From an uncultured Gemmatimonadales bacterium (lineage in GTDB: Bacteria > Gemmatimonadota > Gemmatimonadetes > Longimicrobiales > Gaopeijiaceae): 6,316 bases of DNA. The notes under the pieces are model-generated. The model had not been told where the DNA came from. It did no database searches and saw nothing but the letters and a program-made list of their open reading frames with translations. Positions 1 through 6,173 of the stretch are shown here, one piece after another (the first letter of the stretch is position 1; each line of letters starts with the position of its first letter). Where the stretch lies: assembly GCA_937982605.1 (NCBI GenBank), contig CALJLC010000508.1:1-6316 (forward strand). Reading direction: 5' to 3'. Made by a program: the position numbers and the translations under genes.

Positions 1-1
1 C

Positions 2-286
2 CGGGTGGCCGCGTGGACGATCCAGTCCACCCCGCCGGAGCGGGCGGAGGCCGCCCGCACCGACTTCTTCGAGGGGGAGCCGTTCCTCCTCGGTCGCTTC
101 GGTGGCGCCGACGGCCCCTTCGTCTACGTCGCCGTCCCGACGGAGCGGCTGGGCGAAGTCGACGGTCTGCTGCCGCTGGAGCGGATCGAGGTGACCGGAC
201 GGGTCCGTACCGGCGCCTCGGCCCTCACGGGCGCTCCCATCATCGACCTGCTGTCGCTGGAACGGTCGCCGAGGCCGGGTCGGTGA
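2..286 (+). CDS. Unrecognised protein, C-terminal fragment (possible OB-like beta fold)
   Basis: An open frame enters from the left edge and ends at TGA 284-286, leaving about 94 residues. A GTG at position 5 could serve as a start, but the frame stays open to the edge with no room to see a ribosome site, so I treat this as the tail of a longer gene. After a charged N-terminal stretch, the residues alternate hydrophobic and polar with glycines (GRFGG, FVYVAVP, IEVTGRVRTG, APIIDLLSL). This suggests a small beta-rich, possibly OB-like domain, which is inference from pattern only. I see no catalytic motif, signal peptide or membrane segment in the visible part and I do not recognise the family. 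Its stop codon overlaps the start of the next gene by four bases (GTGA), so the two are probably co-transcribed and translationally coupled. Confidence 0.7.
   Translation, partial: RVAAWTIQSTPPERAEAARTDFFEGEPFLLGRFGGADGPFVYVAVPTERLGEVDGLLPLERIEVTGRVRTGASALTGAPIIDLLSLERSPRPGR
271..274 (+). promoter_or_regulatory. Shine-Dalgarno-like GAGG deciding the lipoprotein start
   Basis: GAGG lies 8 bases upstream of the GTG at 283. Together with the lipoprotein signal peptide that begins exactly there, it supports the GTG start over the ATG at position 13 in the same frame, which would place a low-complexity Arg/Gly-rich extension in front of the signal peptide. The site lies inside the coding region of the preceding gene, as expected for overlapping operon genes. 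Confidence 0.5.
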
Positions 287-2523
287 CGGGCGCGCGGGCG
301 CGCTCTCTGGCGGGGGTCGTGGCGGCCGCCTGCGCCGTCTCCGCCGCGGCGTGCGGGTCGGGCCCGACCCAGGTGATGGACACGCCCGTCGAGGTGCTCG
401 TGGCCGGTGGAGACAGCCAGTACGGCACAGTGGACCAGACGCTTCCGACGCGGCTCCACGTGGTCGTCCGCTCCCTGGCCAGCCAGCTGCCGGTGCGCGG
501 GCGGGTCGTGACGTGGCGCGTCACGGAGGGAGATGCGGCCATCACGGGTACGGCCGCCCAGCCCACGGACTCGACCGGGTCGGCGCGGGCCACGGTGCGC
601 CTCGGCTCCACGCCGGGGGAGGTTACGGTGGAAGCGTCGGTCGAGGGGAGCGGCGCGGTGGCCGCCTTCCGGCTGTTCACCGTCTCCCGCCCGGTCCTCG
701 ATGAGCTCTCCGCGGGCGCCGTGGCGCCGGGCGAGGCCATCGTCCTCACCGGCTCGAACTTCAGCCCCGACGCGGAGCAGAACGTCGTCCTCTTCTCGGG
801 CGTGCGCGGTCGGGTCACCGACGCGACGACGACGTCGCTCACCGTGACCGTCCCGGAGTGCCTCCCCGAGCGGGCGGTCCAGGTCACGACCCAGCTCGGG
901 GCACTGGCCAGCGATCCTCTTCCGCTCTCGGTCGGCGCGGGCGGAGACGTCGACGCGATCGCCGTCGGCGAGGTGCTCGACGCGATCGACTCGGGCGGCT
1001 TCACCTGCGTGACGCTGCCCGGAGACGGCGCCGCGGAGTATCTGGTCGTCGCGCAGGCGGCGAGCCCCGTCGGCGGCGCGACCCACGTGGTGACCCTCCG
1101 CGGTCTCGCGGGCGGGGCCACCGCGCCCGCGGTCGCTCCGCCTCCGGCCATCCGGGCCTACCGGAAGACGGAAGCCGCCCGGCAGGCGCGCCCGGAGCGC
1201 TGGTGGACCCGACCGTTCTCCCGCGCGCTCCGGCCCGGAGACGACCCGCAGCAGCTGTGGGACGACCGCCTCCGCGCGCTGGAGGACGACGTCGTGCGGA
1301 GCGGGGCTTCACGGTCCTCCTCCGCCGGCCCCGGCCGGGTCGAGGAGCCGCCCGCGGCCGTCGGCGCCGGGCCGGCGCGCGTTCCCGCGGTCGGCGAGCG
1401 GCGCACGTTCCGGGTGTTCCGGGCGCCCGGCGACTTCGCGCAGGTGACCGCGGAGGCACGCCACGTCGGCGCGCGCGCCGCGCTGTTCGTCGACGACGAC
1501 GCGCCCGACGGAGGCTTCGACGCGGCGGACCTGCAGGCCTTCTCGCGGCGCTTCGACGAGGCGAGCCACCCGACCGTGACCGGAGCCTTCGGTGCCGCGT
1601 CCGACATCGACGCCAACAGCCGGATCATCATCCTCTTCACCCCGCAGGTGAACGCGCTCACGCCTCGGGGCGCCAACGGCTTCATCGCCGGGTTCTTCTT
1701 CGGCGTCGACCTCCTTCCGGAAGAGCAGGGGAGCAACGCCGGGGAGATCTTCTACTCGATCGCGCCCGACCCCGGCGGCGTGCATTCGGATCCGCGTCCG
1801 ACCGAAGACCTGCTGCGGGTGACGCCGGCCGTGCTGAGTCACGAATTCCAGCACATGGTCCACTTCAACGAGCGCGTGATCTCGCTCGGCGCGGCGGGGA
1901 CCGAGGCGACCTGGCTCTCCGAAGGGCTCGCGCAGTTCGCCGAGGATCTCGTCGCGCGCCACTACTCGGACCAGGGTGACACCGCCTCCGCCGACCTCTT
2001 CCGGACCGGCGTGCGCAGCCGCACCCGCCGATACCTGTCGGGTCCCGACACCGTGTCCCTCCTCGTGTCGTTCGGACAGGGGACCCTGGCCGAGCGGGGC
2101 GGGGGGTATCTCTTCACCACCTACCTCGCCGACCGGTACGGCGTCGACATCGCGGGTCGGCTCACGCGTTCGACGGCCACCGGTATCGCCAACGTGGAGG
2201 ACCGCACGGGAACCAATTGGGCTCCGCTGCTGTCCGATTGGTGGACGGCGACGTACCTGGACGGGCTGGGAATCGCCACGGCGCCCCTCGTCTACCCGTC
2301 GATCGACCTGAGGGACTTCCTGGGTGACCCGTTCCCGCTCGAGCCGGAGCCCGTGGGCGCCGGCGACTTCGTGCGGACGGTTTCCCTGCGTTCGTCCGCG
2401 GCGGCGTACTACATTGTGACGCCCGGGGCGGGAGGGACCACCACCCTCCGTCTCGGGGGCGAGGCGGCGGGCGTGCCTTCGCCACAGGCTTCGGCCGGGA
2501 TGAGAATCGTAAGAATCAACTGA
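283..2523 (+). CDS. Secreted lipoprotein metallopeptidase (M30-like) with Ig-like and IPT/TIG domains
   Basis: The product has 746 residues from GTG 283. It starts with a basic N-terminus (R5, R7), a hydrophobic core and a lipobox SAAAC with lipidated Cys24, so it should be exported and membrane-anchored. Residues ~36-134 look like a bacterial Ig-like domain (VVTWRV, the DSTGSARATVRLG turn, GEVTVEASV). Residues ~136-217 look like an IPT/TIG domain (APGEAIVLTGSNFSP, VVLFSG, SLTVTVP). A small beta region (~220-275) and a Pro/Arg-rich linker (~280-370) precede the catalytic part. H520-E521-F-Q-H524 is a zinc-peptidase motif followed by MVHFNE, and E547 in WLSEG lies 23 residues after H524, fitting a gluzincin third ligand. 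HEFQHM plus WLSEG resembles peptidase family M30 (hyicolysin-like). The C-terminus (~680-746) is beta-rich and ends GMRIVRIN. No key residue is missing. Substrate is unknown; role in extracellular protein breakdown or surface attachment is inferred. Confidence 0.88.
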   Translation: MTGARARSLAGVVAAACAVSAAACGSGPTQVMDTPVEVLVAGGDSQYGTVDQTLPTRLHVVVRSLASQLPVRGRVVTWRVTEGDAAITGTAAQPTDSTGSARATVRLGSTPGEVTVEASVEGSGAVAAFRLFTVSRPVLDELSAGAVAPGEAIVLTGSNFSPDAEQNVVLFSGVRGRVTDATTTSLTVTVPECLPERAVQVTTQLGALASDPLPLSVGAGGDVDAIAVGEVLDAIDSGGFTCVTLPGDGAAEYLVVAQAASPVGGATHVVTLRGLAGGATAPAVAPPPAIRAYRKTEAARQARPERWWTRPFSRALRPGDDPQQLWDDRLRALEDDVVRSGASRSSSAGPGRVEEPPAAVGAGPARVPAVGERRTFRVFRAPGDFAQVTAEARHVGARAALFVDDDAPDGGFDAADLQAFSRRFDEASHPTVTGAFGAASDIDANSRIIILFTPQVNALTPRGANGFIAGFFFGVDLLPEEQGSNAGEIFYSIAPDPGGVHSDPRPTEDLLRVTPAVLSHEFQHMVHFNERVISLGAAGTEATWLSEGLAQFAEDLVARHYSDQGDTASADLFRTGVRSRTRRYLSGPDTVSLLVSFGQGTLAERGGGYLFTTYLADRYGVDIAGRLTRSTATGIANVEDRTGTNWAPLLSDWWTATYLDGLGIATAPLVYPSIDLRDFLGDPFPLEPEPVGAGDFVRTVSLRSSAAAYYIVTPGAGGTTTLRLGGEAAGVPSPQASAGMRIVRIN

Positions 2524-2604
2524 GCGGAGTCCGACGGCTGAATCTTCGCCGTGGACGCTGCGTAGTGACAGAGTCGAAAACGAGGAGAAGCGGCGGGCCT
2601 AACG

Positions 2605-3405
2605 ATGCGCTGTTCGACATGCGGTGAGACCCTCCAGCCCGGCGCGGTCCGGTGCCCGACGTGCGGGACGTCGACGCCCGTGGGCATGGCGATCAGCCGC
2701 CCGACGGGGGTGCGTCGCTGTCCGCGCTGCTCCTATCAGGGCGAGGGGATGCCGTACTTCCGGCGCGCCGGGCACGTGGGCCTGCTCGTCGGTGCCAGCC
2801 TCTTCACCTACGGCTTCGGCGGCCTCGTGTACTGGCTGGCGCGGCGGCGGCACCTCGTCTGCCCCCGGTGCGGCCTCGGCTGGGAGAACGCCTCGCGCGC
2901 GCTCGCCGTGGCGGGGCCGGAGCCGGAGCAGCGCGTCATCGAGGCCGAGCCCGACCAGAAGCTCCCCAGCGCCGGGCTGAAGCGCAGGATCCTGGGCACG
3001 GCGATGGTGCTCTTCGCGAGCCTGCTCGTGCTCGTCGGCTTCGTCGAGTGGGAGATGGCGGCGGTGGCCGTCGGCTCGGTGCTCGGCGGCGGCGGATCGC
3101 TCACCTTCTACTGGGGCTGGCAGGGCCTTCAGGAGCGGCGCCGCGCCATCATGCAGGGCCTCCAGCGCAAGATCCTGCGCCTCGCCTCGGCGCGCGGCGG
3201 CCGGCTCACGGTCACCGAGGTGGCCGCCGACCTGAATCTGGCGCTCCCGGCCGCCGAGCGGATCATGGAGGAGATGGACGACGGCTTCCGCGTCCGCTCC
3301 GACATCTCCAACGAGGGCGTCCTGTACTACGACTTCCCCGAGATCCGTCACCGCAGGGAACTGGGCGTGACCGACGGCCTGGTGGAGCTCGGCCCCGGCG
3401 ACTGA
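2605..3405 (+). CDS. Membrane protein with zinc ribbons and C-terminal winged-helix-like domain
   Basis: The product has 266 residues from ATG 2605. This is the first usable start: an in-frame GTG at 2551 is cut off by TAG at 2563. The purine-rich run at 2582-2590 is too far away for a good ribosome site. C3/C6 and C17/C20 form an N-terminal zinc ribbon (CSTC...CPTC). A second pair of knuckles, C39/C42 (CPRC) and C86/C89 (CPRCG), brackets a hydrophobic segment (~57-79) that is membrane-spanning or membrane-inserted. After a charged linker (~104-128), residues ~129-147 and ~151-172 form a transmembrane hairpin with a GGGG turn. Residues ~180-246 resemble a winged helix (helices, TVTEVAADLNLALPAAERIMEEM, then a wing ending GVLYYDFPEI). 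An 81-base spacer separates it from the peptidase gene, and its 3' end overlaps the convergent transporter by 58 bases. Function is unknown; membrane-tethered sensing or regulation is inference. Confidence 0.85.
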   Translation: MRCSTCGETLQPGAVRCPTCGTSTPVGMAISRPTGVRRCPRCSYQGEGMPYFRRAGHVGLLVGASLFTYGFGGLVYWLARRRHLVCPRCGLGWENASRALAVAGPEPEQRVIEAEPDQKLPSAGLKRRILGTAMVLFASLLVLVGFVEWEMAAVAVGSVLGGGGSLTFYWGWQGLQERRRAIMQGLQRKILRLASARGGRLTVTEVAADLNLALPAAERIMEEMDDGFRVRSDISNEGVLYYDFPEIRHRRELGVTDGLVELGPGD

Positions 3406-4328
3406 GCGAGCCGGGCCAGCGTGAGGCCTCCGAGGATGACCGCGGCCCCTGCGAGCTGGAGCCCGCTGGGCTGCTCTCCGAGCCAGATCCAGGCGGTCGC
3501 GAGGCCGAAGACCGGGACGAGGTTGGAGTAGACGGCGGTGCGGTTGTTGCCGAGGTCGCGGACGCCGCGGTACCAGAGCAGGTACGCGATCCCGATCGAG
3601 AAGAGGCCGGCGTAGACGACGCCGGCCCACGCCCCGGGGCTGACCGCGGCGAGGTCGGTGTCGAGGACGGCGGGCGCGCCCATCGCGACCAGCACGGGGG
3701 TGCCCACGACGACCGTCCACGTCGTCATCCGGAGCGGTCCGTAGCGGCCCACCGGGTCGCGGCCCGCGACGGTGTACGTCGCCCACAGCACCGACGCCAC
3801 GACCATGACGAGGTCGCCCCGCAGCGTGTCCGAGCCGAGCGAGACCTCGCCCCCGCCTCCCAGCACCACGAGCGCCATCCCCGCCAGCGTCCCCCCGACG
3901 CCGAGCGCCACGTGGGGCGTCGGTCGCTCGTGACCGGCGGCGGCCGAGAAGAGCAGCGTCCACACGGGGGTCGTCGAGAGCAGCAGGCTCGCGTTTCCGG
4001 CCCGGGTCCAGTCCAGGCCGTAGATGAAGCAGAGCTGATACAGGACGTTGCCCAGCAGCCCGAGCGCCACGATGCGTCCCACGTCCTCGCGCGCCGGCCA
4101 GAGGGGACCCGGCGTGCGCCGGACCACGAGTCCGAGCGCCAGGAGGGCGAGCGGGAAGCGGAGCGCGTTGAGGGCCAGGGGATCGAGCTCGGAGAGCACG
4201 ATCTTGGTCACCGAGAAGTTCACGCCCCAGATGGCGGCCACCGCGAGGAGCCCCAGATCCGTGGCATAACCGCGTACGCCCGCGGCGGGCTCGTCCTTCG
4301 GAAGACTCGAACGTTGTGTCACGGTCAA
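3348..4328 (-). CDS. EamA-family (drug/metabolite transporter superfamily) permease
   Basis: The product has up to 326 residues with about ten hydrophobic segments arranged as two EamA repeats (~residues 22-157 and ~171-308), the usual size and topology of bacterial DMT-superfamily exporters. Family hallmarks are visible: AAIWGVNFSVTK in TM1, LNALRFPLALL in TM2, and in the second half VLWATYTVAGRD and IAYLLWYRGVR followed by VYSNLVPVFG...WLGEQ. It should sit in the inner membrane and move small metabolites, amino acids or drugs; the substrate cannot be read from sequence. The start is uncertain: TTG 4328 or GTG 4322, two codons later, with no clear ribosome site for either. Later in-frame starts would cut TM1. 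The last ~18 residues after TM10 are Ser/Pro-rich and encoded in the 58-base overlap with the convergent gene. It diverges from the GAF/TPR gene. Confidence 0.9.
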   Translation of the reverse strand: MTVTQRSSLPKDEPAAGVRGYATDLGLLAVAAIWGVNFSVTKIVLSELDPLALNALRFPLALLALGLVVRRTPGPLWPAREDVGRIVALGLLGNVLYQLCFIYGLDWTRAGNASLLLSTTPVWTLLFSAAAGHERPTPHVALGVGGTLAGMALVVLGGGGEVSLGSDTLRGDLVMVVASVLWATYTVAGRDPVGRYGPLRMTTWTVVVGTPVLVAMGAPAVLDTDLAAVSPGAWAGVVYAGLFSIGIAYLLWYRGVRDLGNNRTAVYSNLVPVFGLATAWIWLGEQPSGLQLAGAAVILGGLTLARLAQSPGPSSTRPSVTPSSLR

Positions 4329-4378
4329 ATGGGGCGGTAAGTTGGAAAGGCTGCCCCCACCCCGCCACTCGATGGGTC
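4329..4378. promoter_or_regulatory. Divergent control region between transporter and GAF/TPR genes
   Basis: About 50 bases separate the two divergent starts, so promoters for both must lie here or reach into the 5' ends of the genes. It is slightly less GC-rich around 4314-4345. On the plus strand TTGTGT (4314-4319) and TAAGTT (4338-4343) are 18 bases apart and could be weak -35/-10 boxes, each matching the sigma-70 consensus at only three of six positions. No operator-like inverted repeat stands out. Confidence 0.3.
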
Positions 4379-6115
4379 ATGTCGGTCGCGAACGTGCTCA
4401 GACTCGATGAATATCGGGACAGACGAAGCCATCGTCAGGAGACGGCGCGGTCCTACCTGGGCCGGGACGACACCCGCACGCGTCTCTTCGATCACCTGAC
4501 CGAGCTCGCGGCTCTGACCGCCTCGGACCGCGTCGCCGCGGTCTGGATCGACGAGTTCGGCCAGGGGCTCGCGCATCCCTACCTCGTGGTCGATCTGCTC
4601 TCCGACCGCCCCCGCCGGCTCTTCGCGGTGGAGCCGCTCCATCGTGCGTGGGAATGCGGCGTGCCCGGCGCGCACGATCAGGCCGCCGAGTCCGACGCCG
4701 GCCCGGGAGGAGCGTTCGCCATCGCGCTCGGCAGCGACGGGTCGCGCAGCTGGTTCCTCTTCGCCAGCTCCGCCACCCGCAAGCGCCCGCTCGAGGACGC
4801 GGCGCGGGAGCGGGCGATGTTCCTCGCGGGCGAGTGCTCGTCGCTGGTGCTCCACCTCGATCTCGACCTTCCGGAGCGCTCCGACGGGGCCAGCTTCGAG
4901 GGGTGGCCGATCCTGGTCGACCTCGAGGGTCACGAGGACGACGAGGAACGGGCCCGGCTCATCAAGGCCCGCTTCGTCGTGGGCCGCCTGGCCCGCATGC
5001 TCGTGGCCGAGGACTTCGTGCTCTCGCCGACGCTCCGGCTCGAGCAGGCGGGCGCGGCGCGCGAGGAGCTCCGGCAGTCTCCGCCGGGCGACGCGGAGGA
5101 CCGGCGGACCCTGCACGACGCCCTCGACGCCTACGAGCGTGCCGATCTGCCGGCGCTCGCCGCCGCCCTGCAGGAGATGGGAGCGGCCGCGGAGCGCCGG
5201 GACCACGCCGCCGGGGCCGTCGAGCTGTACACGTGCGCGTACGCGACCGCCGCGGTACTCGGCGACGCCACCTCGGCGATCGAGTCCGCCCGCTGTGCGG
5301 GGCGGGTGCAGCGCCGTCGCGCGTCGTGGGAGGAGGCCGCCTCCTGGTACGGCCTGGCGCTGGCGATCGCGCGGAGCGCCGGCCTGGCGGCCCTCGCGGC
5401 CCGTTCGCTGGCGGGTATGGGTGTCGTGCGGCGTGAGCGGGGCAACCTGCCCGGTGCGCGCGACTGCCTCGACGAGGCGCTGCGGGCGGCCCAGTCGTCA
5501 GGCGACCGCGAGACGATCGCCACGATCCATCACGACTTCATGGGTCTCGAGCAACAGGTCGGCGACCTCCACCAGGCGCTGCGACACGGATGGCGCGCGG
5601 TGAACGCGTACAAGAGCCTCGACGCGCGGACCCGCTGCATGGCCGGACTCGCCGGTGTGCTTATCGAGGTCGGCGACCTGGCGGCGGCCACCGATGCGTG
5701 GACCCTCGTCCTCTCGGGCACGGGAGAGGTCTACTACCGTGTCTACGCGACCGCCGGCCTGGCGCACATCGCCGCGCTCGGTGGCGACGCCACGGAGTTC
5801 GAGCGGTGGAGCCGGCGCTGCGACGAGGAGGGATGGGAAGGCGGCCCGCGCGCGGCGAAGGCCGAGATCCTCCACTACCGCGGGCTTGGATACCGTCAGC
5901 TCGGCCTGGTGGACGACGCGCGCGTCTGGCTACGTCGCGCGATCGACTTCGCGGAGGAGCACGGCTTCAGCCGGGTACTCTTCCGCGCGGAGGCCGACCT
6001 GCGCGAGCTGGAGGCGTGGCAGGAGGTGGAGAAGACCACGCACGCCCCCGCCCCACCCGAGGTCCGGGAGGGACTGCGGGTCATGCGCGAGCTCGAGGTG
6101 GCCGGGGCGTCCTGA
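4379..6115 (+). CDS. GAF-like/TPR-repeat protein of unknown function
   Basis: The product has 578 residues from ATG 4379. The frame is open back to a GTG at 4316, but that extension would overlap the divergent transporter start and looks non-coding (SRSNGAVSWKG...). Another ATG at 4372 is out of frame and reaches a stop after 12 codons. There is no signal peptide or membrane segment, so it is probably cytoplasmic. Residues ~31-165 resemble a GAF-type sensor fold: a helix (RTRLFDHLTELAALT), strands VAAVWIDEF and YLVVDLL, a late strand SWFLFASS, and a final helix ERAMFLAGECSSLVLHLDL. From ~270 to ~530 there are about six or seven degenerate TPR units, the clearest at ~338-373 (ARSLAGMGVVRRERGNLPGA...ALRAA) and ~494-530 (HYRGLGYRQLGLVDDARVWLRRAI). 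TPR arrays bind protein partners. No kinase, cyclase or DNA-binding domain follows, so any output must go through a partner. The GAF assignment is weaker than the TPR one. Confidence 0.85.
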   Translation: MSVANVLRLDEYRDRRSHRQETARSYLGRDDTRTRLFDHLTELAALTASDRVAAVWIDEFGQGLAHPYLVVDLLSDRPRRLFAVEPLHRAWECGVPGAHDQAAESDAGPGGAFAIALGSDGSRSWFLFASSATRKRPLEDAARERAMFLAGECSSLVLHLDLDLPERSDGASFEGWPILVDLEGHEDDEERARLIKARFVVGRLARMLVAEDFVLSPTLRLEQAGAAREELRQSPPGDAEDRRTLHDALDAYERADLPALAAALQEMGAAAERRDHAAGAVELYTCAYATAAVLGDATSAIESARCAGRVQRRRASWEEAASWYGLALAIARSAGLAALAARSLAGMGVVRRERGNLPGARDCLDEALRAAQSSGDRETIATIHHDFMGLEQQVGDLHQALRHGWRAVNAYKSLDARTRCMAGLAGVLIEVGDLAAATDAWTLVLSGTGEVYYRVYATAGLAHIAALGGDATEFERWSRRCDEEGWEGGPRAAKAEILHYRGLGYRQLGLVDDARVWLRRAIDFAEEHGFSRVLFRAEADLRELEAWQEVEKTTHAPAPPEVREGLRVMRELEVAGAS

Positions 6116-6127
6116 GGCGCCCCGACG

Positions 6128-6155
6128 GCCGGGCCCGGCGTCCGCCGGACCCGGC
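6128..6155. terminator. GC-rich hairpin between convergent stops, possible bidirectional terminator
   Basis: Thirteen-base arms (6128-6140 and 6143-6155) pair with a single C/A mismatch around a two-base centre, giving a very stable hairpin. It lies 12 bases after the stop of the GAF/TPR gene and 18 bases after the stop of the convergent lipoprotein gene. There is no T-run on either side, so it is not a textbook intrinsic terminator. It could still end or protect transcripts from both directions. Confidence 0.5.
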
Positions 6156-6173
6156 GCGGAGACTCCCCGCGGA

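Noticed and set aside
13..282. N-terminal extension of the lipoprotein from ATG 13
   Set aside because: The extension is Arg/Gly-rich, overlaps the real upstream gene, and would bury the signal peptide and lipobox that begin at GTG 283.
124..1151. Two minus-strand open frames opposite the Ig/TIG part of the lipoprotein
   Set aside because: No recognisable domains and biased composition; the plus-strand frame carries the signal peptide and domain motifs.
2534..2552. Short inverted repeat ACGGC/GCCGT with a 9-base loop after the peptidase stop, possible terminator
   Set aside because: Only five pairs and no T-run; expected by chance in such GC-rich sequence.
2599..4380. Long minus-strand open frame of 593 codons covering the zinc-ribbon and transporter genes
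   Set aside because: It is Arg/Ala/Gly/His-rich low-complexity translation, typical of shadow frames in GC-rich DNA. The overlapping frames encode clear zinc knuckles and EamA membrane helices.
4372..4410. Twelve-codon open frame starting at ATG 4372, possible leader peptide
   Set aside because: It overlaps the start of the GAF/TPR gene, has no ribosome site and no attenuator-like structure follows.
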